Shown here: positions 15,601-23,200 of the stretch, piece by piece
How positions within the stretch are numbered: the stretch's first letter is position 1
Layout: each line of letters starts with the position of its first letter
IMG/VR virus record: IMGVR_UViG_3300017598_000324
Location: 1-23,695 of that record
Strand: one strand, 5' to 3'
DNA: 23,695 bases
Origin: a virus
The notes under the pieces: model-generated
Told to the model about the DNA's origin: nothing
The model's database searches: none
What the model saw: only the letters and a program-made list of their open reading frames with translations
Position numbers and translations under genes: made by a program

Positions 15601-15950
15601 CATTTGAGTCAGCGTCACTTTTAAAAGGATTAAGAGAAGAAAAAATAGATGAAAACGACATAAAACTTTTGTATGAGAAAATCCCAACATTTGATGAATA
15701 TGTGAAAATATTTGGGGCAATGACAAAGGGTGAAGGGGCAATAGATTTTTTAAAGAGAAGATACGAATCTTCAATTGGACGAATAAAAGAGAAAAAACCC
15801 TACGATAAATTCAAAGGTGTAATGGTAAAAGTAAAAGGCATTGATGAAGACATGAATGTTTATGAGGTCGAAGAAGACGCTGCAATTGCGTTAAAAGATA
15901 TAGACAGTAAAATCGAAACACTAAATAAATTAGTGGAGTGCGTAAAATGA
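12666..15950 (+). CDS. Large internal virion/polyvalent protein with ART-like domain
   Basis: This 1094-residue protein starts with a duplicated motif, LFDQAFDEEFG (3-13) and IFDSVFDEEFG (26-36). Two Gly-rich hydrophobic segments follow, at about residues 210-245 (GGAILASVVAGPWAGG) and 350-368 (VVLPWTMFFGAGGIA), which could contact membrane. A long Glu/Lys/Pro linker (about 430-700) leads to an ADP-ribosyltransferase-like domain at about 700-812: Y708-R709-G710, then SYTISEDYAKGYG (720-732), then E804-L-E806. This order matches the R-S-E layout of ART toxins and of the ART domains known in polyvalent proteins. A further domain (EFTGWMEGFKDRPSYPQF) and coiled coil follow. AGGG lies eight bases before the ATG. 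Delivery with the genome is inferred from context; catalytic activity is unproven. Confidence 0.7.
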   Translation: MDLFDQAFDEEFGSQDVSGLPEGYDIFDSVFDEEFGGIGTDQYPEVGKRFADLVAPSSSIVPFSVIARAVRSGWGKAYEKGWVPLTPERGAGKAVESLKEMVRFPTVGSLAAIESAGKSMQEERRQMNFPELYASLSPVDRSMIGPMISDAELRKGMPLSMDEKREIASTFNEGKTEDYIENAKKAREFIQKKLKTDPAYLKSTGYIEDAIGVGGQVGGAILASVVAGPWAGGTFMGAYIAGATYENLTEQGVEPDRAIKWGIANGIMQAPFEAFGLSKVAKLFKARKALFQAVKDLGFAGLAEWTTEFIQAIPESITDIFAKNPDKTALENWTQVYKDLPKTLKQGMYEGLVVLPWTMFFGAGGIARGVHIDKWEKYAVNYLNDETKAEWERIQKLPESEMSQGDKYQWLQDQANAAKQAEDIEQPTIESPDGEITPEKLKELYAAGEISDADLIKTKETLKDYPEVVAMVDEILAGKPEVGEPAKEDNTTNRLNAIADKIEKGETEWSKEELQDQAIYTDELEKILQERKVEPAKEPEKPIPEKAPTRFEGELDEEQQRREIKRLEKGPSKEEIEARAKETMEAARRRREAEGVAERAEIDDAKKRLDEIKKGNILASQNEINRLEEIAKKRERKAEEPVKPEEGELKEAGRWVEKKISLPQKEITEAVEKVEPVEIKEERIPEKEITPPEKEISLTKEPWKGILYRGSNVTGGRGKSYTISEDYAKGYGKNIRQNKLKPGSKVLVLAEYDEGLKGWTDNEKMDEHRTEGDFAPTYANFDSKKEEELLNKGYDAVVFADEGELEIRILNKESIEKPTEAVIKEEVAEKPKVEEKPEIEFTGWMEGFKDRPSYPQFTFTKGEIQTTISPEQMARDYGVKPEDLPKYPTIEEWKAEEKKKFDMVLEKIEAKEPLTDEEAIIKNRRYAELEAELEKRKTEKAPTPLQKAAQDEYEQRTGMDIFRSDTMIDKISEKLGLSSFESASLLKGLREEKIDENDIKLLYEKIPTFDEYVKIFGAMTKGEGAIDFLKRRYESSIGRIKEKKPYDKFKGVMVKVKGIDEDMNVYEVEEDAAIALKDIDSKIETLNKLVECVK
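12672..12773 (+). repeat. Duplicated FDEEFG peptide motif
   Basis: Codons for LFDQAFDEEFG (12672-12704) and IFDSVFDEEFG (12741-12773) form two similar copies 23 residues apart at the extreme N-terminus of the large internal protein. The DNA copies differ at several silent positions, so the conservation is at protein level. Such an exposed, repeated acidic-aromatic peptide may be a docking tag, but no partner is known. Confidence 0.75.
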
Positions 15951-16420
15951 AAGCATTAAGCAAAAAAGACATAGGGAAAGAGGGGGTTACACTCATTAAG
16001 TCGAATGAGCCGAAAGCTGATGTTTCAAGTGCGAGTGTTGTAATCCAATCCCCAAAAGTGGATATTGATAATTCAACCAATATTCAGGTTGATATTCTAA
16101 AGAACATTGAGGAATTATTAAAGGCCGTTTTAGAAAAAGAAATCCCTGCGCCGGTAATTGATGTCAAGACTCCGAATGTCGAAGTGCATCCCCCGAATGT
16201 CGAGGTTCATCCTCCGGATGTGAATATTGATAATAAAACAAGTGAAGGCTCCAAAAACATTGAGATTCTTTTAAAAGAACTAATTTTACAGAAAAAAACA
16301 CCGATTGAAGTTAATATTGATAAAGAGGAATCGGCTGGATGGGATTCTATAAAATTCACCATAAAAAGAGACGAAAAAGGCTTTATGCAAGAAGTAACCG
16401 CTACAAAAGACGAAGGATAA
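15947..16420 (+). CDS. Repeat-containing small phage protein
   Basis: This is a 157-residue protein. The ATG at 15947 was chosen because it forms an ATGA junction with the previous stop and follows GGAG at 15935-15938; a GTG at 15938 overlaps that site. The protein contains a 7-residue tandem repeat (PNVEVHP, PNVEVHP, PDVNIDN) and a larger internal duplication: VDIDN...NIEELLKAVLEKE and VNIDN...NIEILLKELILQK. Each unit is a strand plus an amphipathic helix, a pattern that suggests an oligomeric shaft or trimeric connector. The C-terminus (FTIKRDEKGFMQEVTA) is a beta hairpin. It leads the fibre module and may be a fibre-attachment protein; the function is inferred. Confidence 0.7.
   Translation: MKALSKKDIGKEGVTLIKSNEPKADVSSASVVIQSPKVDIDNSTNIQVDILKNIEELLKAVLEKEIPAPVIDVKTPNVEVHPPNVEVHPPDVNIDNKTSEGSKNIEILLKELILQKKTPIEVNIDKEESAGWDSIKFTIKRDEKGFMQEVTATKDEG
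16172..16234 (+). repeat. 21-base tandem repeat (PNVEVHP units)
   Basis: Three consecutive 21-base units (16172-16192, 16193-16213, 16214-16234) encode PNVEVHP, PNVEVHP and PDVNIDN. The first two are identical at protein level and differ at a few silent positions; the third has diverged. The unit length keeps the frame, so copy number could vary without breaking the gene. Confidence 0.85.
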
Positions 16421-16464
16421 AAATAACAGTAAAAATATATTACACCAAAAAGGAGACAGTAAAA

Positions 16465-16743
16465 ATGGCAGCGCAAGATTATTTGGATGCTTTAGACGCA
16501 TGGTGGGGAGTAAAGCAAGATTACGATGAGTCCAATACCGCAAAGGCAGAATTTCAAAACACCATGTGGAGTTTTGAAGAAGGACTCAACAAACTTGAAC
16601 AGATGAACTCCGACGGTGATTTTAACCAAATGCCAGCAATCGTAAAGGCTAAGATGATTTGGGCGTGGCAGCAGTGGGATGCTGTGCGAGATACGCTGAA
16701 AGCTGATGCTGATTTCATGGCTATTATTAATTGGAAACCTTAA
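16465..16743 (+). CDS. Small Trp-rich helical phage protein (92 residues)
   Basis: The ATG at 16465 is preceded by AAGGAGA at 16450-16456. The open frame extends upstream to 16339, but that part overlaps the previous gene and reads as non-coding (strongly basic). The product is helical and contains seven tryptophans (DAWWGVKQDYDE; KAKMIWAWQQWDAVRDTL). It ends immediately before the fibre gene with no gap. Small proteins of this type occur next to fibre genes, so an assembly or chaperone role for the fibre is plausible but unproven. Confidence 0.72.
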   Translation: MAAQDYLDALDAWWGVKQDYDESNTAKAEFQNTMWSFEEGLNKLEQMNSDGDFNQMPAIVKAKMIWAWQQWDAVRDTLKADADFMAIINWKP

Positions 16744-18627
16744 ATGGCTGGAACCTGGACATACACTGAATCTACTAATACAGTAGTCGTAACAGGTGGC
16801 ACAAGTGGCACTCCTGCCACCTTTGCTGATTTCGTCCACGGTGACAGGACGGTTGCGACTACAGCTTGCACGGTGGCATCAGGGGCAGAACTTCTGGCAG
16901 CTCTTACCTGCACAACTGGTCATGTGCTTACCTATCCTATGAGGCCAGTTGAGTTCAAGGCTTTAAGGCTTGCCTTCACATTGGCAAGTACGAGTGCAGG
17001 GGCCGGAGACACCATAGATATTTATGGCACTACGGCTATCTGGTGTAAGATGAGTGGGGCAAGTGCAAGTGGGCAGAAGGTAGTCCCTTGTGCTGATCTT
17101 ACCCATTTATTTCAGGTGGGTGATACGGTTCGCCTGATAGATATAAGCGCACCGGCTACCACGGAAACCGATGTTATTGCAAGCATTAGCGAGGGCGTAT
17201 CCATTACCCTCACGAATAATAATACCAATGCTTATGCCGAAGGCGACATAGTTGGCATTGATCTTTCCTCTGAAACGATAGATGCCTCTGGAGGGGATGC
17301 AACCTATTGGAGTGCAAATTCTTATGGTCAGATTGCATACTTTGATTGTACCGGATGGGCTGATGGAACGGTTAAGGTGGATCAGCCGATTTGGGGCGTT
17401 ATCTGGGATTGTGGATTGAGTCAGTATCAACTTGACTGTTATTTTACCTGCGGGAATGGTTCAACTGCCACTTATTTCAGAACGGATAACGAGACAATCA
17501 CATGGTCAACTGGATTTGCCCCGAAATCTGGGCATCTGCTTATGACGGCTAATGCGACTTTTGCCTCCGGTAAAATTACAGAGGGTCTTGGGGTTGATGG
17601 ATCTGTTTTTAATTTTTGGCCTGATGCCCATATTTTTACTGTCGATTCATGGGTAGGATTGCAGCAATATTATGGCTGTAGAATTAATATAAAGACTGGC
17701 AATCGGTACTATTTGTACCCTCCGGCGGCTAATTGCGATTGTTGTGATACTGTTATAAATTTTGAAACGGGAACTAATGACGTATTCCTACCTGGATCTT
17801 TTACGTTTAAAAGGGGAGTTGTTGCAAGTACAGATGCTGGTGGGGTCATAGAATATTATGGAAGTTCTTCCCTCATAAATACAGTAACCAATTGTAGCAC
17901 TTTGCAGTCATGGATTGCCGGGTCTGATATGATAGCGGATGGGCTTGTTTTAACAAATACAACCACTCAATCATTGCGAATGGGACAGGGGCGGAGTTTA
18001 ATGTTCAAAGATATGGAATTAGCTCCCACCCTTATAACGATAGACAATGCTGCCGGGAGGATAGATCAGGAGTATGGTCTAAATATTAATATGACAGACG
18101 GTAGTGGTGCGGCACTGGAAGGGGTAGCGGTAATTATTCAGGATCAATATGACAACATTGTTTCGTGTGTAGATAGTGGTGCGAACCTCAATGAGGCTTT
18201 GGACAGTAGTGAAACGGGAATAAATGTCACAGATGGGACCAAGTTTTCTGTCAATGACGTTATAAAGATCTATAACGAGTTCATGCTTGTTACCGGCATC
18301 AGCACTAACACGCTAACCGTTACCAGGGGTTACTACGCTGAATACACCGCAAGGGCGCATAATCCATATTCGGGGATAGACGTATTTATCGTAGGCTCTG
18401 TGCCAACTGACGCCAGTGGGGATATTGAGGAGCAGACGGTTCTATACAAGGAGTGGCATGGGACTTCTGAAACTCTGACAACCTATTCTCCACATAAATT
18501 TACTTTTTCTAAGGCTGGATACCAAACGCTCATACATGAAAATGATACAGTTGACCATAAGATAAACTGGCACTTGGAGTTGCAACCATTACCATATCCG
18601 ACTGACGCTTGGAGGCAAGATGTTTAA
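16744..18627 (+). CDS. Tail fibre/spike-like protein (beta-rich)
   Basis: This is a 627-residue protein starting directly after the previous stop. The N-terminal region (residues 1-60) is a short beta domain rich in Thr. Residues about 60-430 are Gly/Asn/Thr-rich with short regular strands, consistent with a beta-helix or beta-prism receptor-binding stalk. A carboxypeptidase-regulatory-like sandwich (EGVAVIIQDQYDNIVSCVD) begins near residue 460. It is interrupted by a small module with FSVNDVIKIYNEFMLVTGI and LTVTRGYYAEYTARAH, and resumes with VLYKEWHG and FTFSKAGYQTLIHE. No signal peptide is seen. The ribosome binding site is weak, so translation is probably coupled. It is most likely a fibre or spike that contacts the host surface. 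Confidence 0.72.
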   Translation: MAGTWTYTESTNTVVVTGGTSGTPATFADFVHGDRTVATTACTVASGAELLAALTCTTGHVLTYPMRPVEFKALRLAFTLASTSAGAGDTIDIYGTTAIWCKMSGASASGQKVVPCADLTHLFQVGDTVRLIDISAPATTETDVIASISEGVSITLTNNNTNAYAEGDIVGIDLSSETIDASGGDATYWSANSYGQIAYFDCTGWADGTVKVDQPIWGVIWDCGLSQYQLDCYFTCGNGSTATYFRTDNETITWSTGFAPKSGHLLMTANATFASGKITEGLGVDGSVFNFWPDAHIFTVDSWVGLQQYYGCRINIKTGNRYYLYPPAANCDCCDTVINFETGTNDVFLPGSFTFKRGVVASTDAGGVIEYYGSSSLINTVTNCSTLQSWIAGSDMIADGLVLTNTTTQSLRMGQGRSLMFKDMELAPTLITIDNAAGRIDQEYGLNINMTDGSGAALEGVAVIIQDQYDNIVSCVDSGANLNEALDSSETGINVTDGTKFSVNDVIKIYNEFMLVTGISTNTLTVTRGYYAEYTARAHNPYSGIDVFIVGSVPTDASGDIEEQTVLYKEWHGTSETLTTYSPHKFTFSKAGYQTLIHENDTVDHKINWHLELQPLPYPTDAWRQDV

Positions 18628-19978
18628 AAATGTGGCAAGTCAAAAATTAGCTGTGCTTGCGTGGGACGCAGCGGCAGGAGAAGCCAAGACCGGCGATGCT
18701 GCACAGATAACGGCGCAAATATCAAAGGACGGAGCGGCTTGCGCGGCTTCCGACGATACGAACCCGACCGAGCTTGACGCTACGGATGCGCCGGGTGTTT
18801 ACCTGTTTGATATGACCCAAGCTGAAACCAACGCTGACCTTATTGTGTTCCAAGCAGCAAGTTCAACATCGGATATCGAGTTCAGGCCGGTTGTTATCTA
18901 CACACAGACGGTTATGAGAGGCACGGACAGCGCCGCTTTAGCTGCAACAGCCCTCACGGATGCGACCTGGACAGATGCGAAGGCCGGGTATATTGACCAT
19001 GCGATTTCCACGGTTGACACGGTGGTTGATGGCATCCAAACAGACCTTAATAATGGGACTGATGGTTTGGGAGCATTGAAAGCACTTATTGATACGAATA
19101 AAACTGAACTTGACGGTCTTCAAGGCGCTGATGGAAAGTGTGTTATTTCAACCGATGCACAAGACCTATCAGCAACTCTTGACGTAAATACCAAAACGAT
19201 TGAGGGATCAGATGCTACAGACCAGATAAGAGACTCTGTTGTGGATGACTCAACAAGAATAGACGGGTCAGCTATAAACGCACTTTCGGGAGTGAGCAAT
19301 ATTTCGTCATTAGCAATTGATGCAAGTGGGCATGTTGAATCTGATGTGGTTGAAATATCAGGGAGCGCAACCGCAGCTAATAACGCAGAAATCGTGTTTG
19401 ATACGGATTTCGCCACTAATTACAATACCACAAGAGACAAGTGGCAAGTTGAATCAAACGTGCTTCAAGTCGAGGGTTCGGACGCAACTGACCAAATCAG
19501 GGATGCCGTAGTTGATGACGCAACACGGATTGATGCCTCTGCTTTAAACACCCTCTCAGGTCACGACCCCGGAGCCACGATTGCAAAGGCAGGTGATTTA
19601 ATGGGTCTTGCAAATGATGCCATAACTTCTGCAAAATATGATGAAAGCACGGCATTTCCTATTAAGTCAGCAGATACAGGGGATACCCAAATAGCAAGAA
19701 CCGGGGCAGATGGAGACACCCTTGAAACCCTAAGTGATGAAATCGCAGCATTAAACGACATAAGCGTAGCGAACATATTAGCCGGAGTGATTGAGGGAAC
19801 CATAACGATCCAACACGCTATTTCTACGATTCTTGCTTTTGCTGCGGGTGTCACGGACGGAGCAGGAACAGCATCTATTAAATACAAAAATCAAGCTGAA
19901 TCGAAAGACAGGCTTACACAGACTGTGAATTCTAATGGCGAACGTAGTGCAACCGCACTTGATGTGACGGATCTGTAA
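18620..19978 (+). CDS. Tail fibre protein with internal repeats
   Basis: This is a 452-residue protein. GGAGG at 18611-18615 lies four bases before the ATG, which overlaps the previous gene by eight bases. The N-terminal ~95 residues form a beta-sandwich-like attachment domain (KLAVLAWDAAAGEAKTGDA, GVYLFDMTQAETNADLIV). The middle is a helical/beta shaft containing two copies of a 30-residue unit starting EGSDATDQIRD (residues 195-224 and 285-314), and a GS-type motif (VEISGSATAANNAE). The C-terminal part (AISTILAFAAGVTDGAG, then ASIKYKNQAESKDRL) resembles the conserved end of many phage fibre proteins. The call is firm at the level of fibre/receptor-binding protein; the receptor is unknown. 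Confidence 0.75.
   Translation: MFKNVASQKLAVLAWDAAAGEAKTGDAAQITAQISKDGAACAASDDTNPTELDATDAPGVYLFDMTQAETNADLIVFQAASSTSDIEFRPVVIYTQTVMRGTDSAALAATALTDATWTDAKAGYIDHAISTVDTVVDGIQTDLNNGTDGLGALKALIDTNKTELDGLQGADGKCVISTDAQDLSATLDVNTKTIEGSDATDQIRDSVVDDSTRIDGSAINALSGVSNISSLAIDASGHVESDVVEISGSATAANNAEIVFDTDFATNYNTTRDKWQVESNVLQVEGSDATDQIRDAVVDDATRIDASALNTLSGHDPGATIAKAGDLMGLANDAITSAKYDESTAFPIKSADTGDTQIARTGADGDTLETLSDEIAALNDISVANILAGVIEGTITIQHAISTILAFAAGVTDGAGTASIKYKNQAESKDRLTQTVNSNGERSATALDVTDL
19202..19561 (+). repeat. Two divergent copies of a 90-base coding unit
   Basis: Units at 19202-19291 and 19472-19561 encode 30-residue segments that match at 25 positions (both begin EGSDATDQIRD and end LSG). The DNA copies differ at many third codon positions, so the duplication is old and the protein sequence has been kept by selection. 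The units lie 270 bases apart in the shaft of the fibre. Confidence 0.85.
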
Positions 19979-20244
19979 TGTATTTTATTAAATCAGGGGG
20001 CATCCCTAAATACGGGCTTCCTCTTGGGGGATGGCCTAAATATGGCATTCCTGGCGTTCCGGATATACCTGAAATACCGTCAGGTGGAGCAACTCAACCT
20101 CGTAGGGGCAGATATGAACCCAAGTATTATAAAGACCATGAATTACTTGAGGCTCTTGAAGAATTTAAACGCAAAAAAATAATCAGGGATGATCAGGAAT
20201 TTATGGAATTATTAACCATGATATTAAAGTCAGGAATATTATAA
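19978..20244 (+). CDS. Small Gly/Pro-rich phage protein (88 residues)
   Basis: The start overlaps the fibre stop (TAATG at 19976-19980) and the stop overlaps the next start in the same way. The N-terminal 40 residues are Gly/Pro-rich with a repeated PKYG phrase (IPKYGLPLGGWPKYGIPG) and an IP repeat (GVPDIPEIPSG). The second half is a charged helix (LLEALEEFKRKKIIRDDQEF). The first part may be an extended binding peptide and the second an oligomerisation helix. It is possibly a fibre-tip or adaptor protein; no family is recognised. Confidence 0.65.
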   Translation: MYFIKSGGIPKYGLPLGGWPKYGIPGVPDIPEIPSGGATQPRRGRYEPKYYKDHELLEALEEFKRKKIIRDDQEFMELLTMILKSGIL

Positions 20245-23200
20245 TGGCATCACTTGCGAAATGCTTAGACAAATATAAGGCCGAGCTAACCCCATACGAT
20301 AAAAGCCAGATTGAGAAATATGCAAAAGCGTATCGTGATGAAGGGTATAATGCCAAAGAATCTAACCAAGGTGGTATTAATGACTATATCGATTCTCTTG
20401 TAGAGGAATATGATGGCATAGTTGAACAGGTCGAGGTCAAGCTAAAAGAACCCGAAAAGGCTAAGGTTGTTGAAGAAGTATCTGGAATAAAAGAAAAAAC
20501 AGTTTCAGTTGAGATGACAAAGGCCGAAGAAAAAGCTCTGTCTCCAAAAGAACAAAAAGCGTACCTGCTCGAAGAAATCGACAAGGCGATTGAGGAGGCT
20601 CCTGACAAGACTGTTGAAATCGCAGGTAAACACGCTACGGACAAAAAAGAAGCTGAAGTTTACAAAAAAAACATGGAAGAAATCGGCACAGTAACCATTG
20701 AAGTCCCTGACGATGGAGTGTTTAATATCTTCAATGCCAAGCAAGCATTGAAAGACTTCAAGAAAATTGCAACTAAATTCCCGGTTACAGAAGGTGGAGT
20801 TCAAAAACCAAGAGTTGCGACAACAAGACCGAGTGAGAAACGGTTGGTTGATTTTGTTGGATATTATTATCACGATTATAGTGTCAGAAAAGAAGACATC
20901 CTATTCGGAGAAGAAGACTCAAATTATTACACAGACGGATTTTATTCCAATGGAATGTATTTTGTTAAGACTGACAAAAAGCCCGTAATTAAAGGAAAGG
21001 GCAAAAAATATAACGAAAACAATCCTGACATTAAATCTTTAACAAAAGGAAAATCAGTAAAAGGAACAATAGAGGGTGAATCATATGATAATCGTTATGC
21101 TACCGACACTCCAACTGTAGTAATTGCTCATGTAACTACAAAAAAAGGAGATCACTACGGTTTTAACGCTGCATTTGTAGATTCCATCCTTACAAAATTC
21201 CCCGACGCAAAGCCGTACATAACAGAAAACGGAATTATGCTGTTTAAGGATGCTGATGGGAATGTTGTTGGTGGCATGATGCGGATTAAAATCGGTGATG
21301 GGAACACCCTGTCAGACATGACCCCTGCTATCCAAGAAGGGTATGCGAAAAAACATGGAATAGAGGAAGTTGCTGAAGTTGCTGAAGTTGCAGAAGAAGC
21401 TGAAGCAGAACTAGAAATTGAAACCCCCGTAAAAAAAGTAACCACACCAGAAGAATTCATTGAAATCGTAGAGGGCAAGCAAGACACGTTTAAAGGTAAG
21501 GAAGCAAGCCAATTAAGAAAGATTCTTGCGAATATATATGGCAAAAAACTGAAGGTGGATTTTCCTAACGCCTTTAAATTGCTAAAACCTGAAACTAAGC
21601 AAGAAGAAGAAATTGAGAAAGTTTTGGCAAGGCTTGGGACACGGGTTGTTTTTGTTGAAACATTTGGCCCGGACAAAATGAGGCAAATTGGGGGACTTTC
21701 TAAAATATTAAGCAACATCGTTGTTATACAAAAAAACCCACCAAAAAGAGGGGAAGGGAAATCTAACAAAGTAGTTTACCTTGCCGGACATGAATTTTTA
21801 CACACATTAGAACTCCAAAGACCAGACCTTTACAACAAGTTAATCGACAAATTAAAAAATAACAAAGCCCTTGGTTTTGAAAAATATAAAGAAAAGCGCT
21901 TGAAACTTGACAAAGAGGTTGGTTTAGATGAAATAGGCGAAAAAGCATTGTTTGAAGAGTACATAGCAACTTTTACGGGGTTGCAGTTTACCAATAAGGA
22001 GTTTGTAGATGAGCTATTCAAGGATGATCCGACCTTTGCGGAAAAACTCGTTAAATTATTCAAGGATATATTGGATAGGATCTATTACGCCCTGTCAAAT
22101 TCAAGGGAGGACTCACAGTTTTTCGAGGATGTTGTCCAAGCCCGTAATGCCGTTGCGGATATTATCAGGGAGTCAGGTAAGGATATAAGCGGAAACCCTG
22201 AAATATTAGAGAGCGAATACACCGCAAGCCTTAGTGCTGACACTTTCGCTGAGGCATGGCACAGTCAGATGAGTAATTTCATAAAGGCCAAGTTAAGCAA
22301 GACGGGTTCTCCTAAAGAAATCATCCAGAACTTGAAGTCATGGGCAAAGAAGGGGTTAATCAAAGAGGATGAGCTTTCATGGAGTGGTGTTATCGATTGG
22401 CTTGAAACCACAGATTTTAAAAAACTACATGACCAACAAGCAACAACTGAAAACATACGTTCTCAAAAAGAGTTTGACCCATTAGGTATTATTACACGCA
22501 AGTATGATAAAGTGTCTCCGTTGGGGAACAAAGTAACAAAACAGGACGTGCTTGACTATTTGGCAGAGAACAATGTGCAGGTTGAGGAGGTTGTTAAGGG
22601 TGAACAAGAAGTTTGGGATATTTATGTAGATGGCGAACCGGCTATTCTTGATCAACCAAATAGACAGGTAGCGGAAATAGCGTTAAAGACAGAAATCAAA
22701 CAAGGGTTCATTGCAGAGGACGCTAAGACAGACATACGATCAAGGAAGGCGAAGGACGACACCAAATTCGCCCGTTCCGAATTAAACGTCCCCGGTGGCG
22801 AAAACTACAGGGAGCTTTTGCTGACGTTGCCTTTACCTGAGGTTGGTGTAAAAGAGAAAAAAGAATGGGAAGAAAAAATTAAAAAGAGACTTGAAAAAGA
22901 ACACTTTACATTTGAAGATTTAACAGATGAAGAAGTTGACGCATGGGCTAAAATCCCAAAAAGAAAAGGGACACAAGTATTTAAATCACCCCATTGGGAC
23001 GAACCCAACGTATTAGCCAGTGTCAGGTTTGATGAGCGCACAGGCCCGAACGGTGAAAAGATCCTATTCCTTCAGGAAATACAGAGCGATTGGCATCAGA
23101 CGGGGCGCAAGGAAGGATATAGGGTAAAATCTTTTGATGAATGGATGAAAGGGCTTTCCACAGGACAAAGAGGACCAGATATTGAGTATCTAAAAAAGAG

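Noticed and set aside
15938-15946. GTG start three codons upstream in the repeat-containing protein
   Set aside because: It overlaps the GGAG site that serves the ATG at 15947, which also forms an ATGA junction.
16436-16441. TATATT resembling a -10 box before the Trp-rich gene
   Set aside because: No -35-like sequence lies at 16-18 bases upstream, and the region is simply A/T-rich.
16339-16464. Long upstream extension of the Trp-rich protein
   Set aside because: It overlaps the preceding gene and encodes an implausibly basic peptide; AAGGAGA points to the ATG at 16465.
21155-21769. Open frame of 204 codons on the minus strand
   Set aside because: It lies wholly antisense to the metallopeptidase polyvalent gene, has Ser/Ala low-complexity sequence mirroring the acidic linker, no ribosome binding site I can see, and no recognisable domain.
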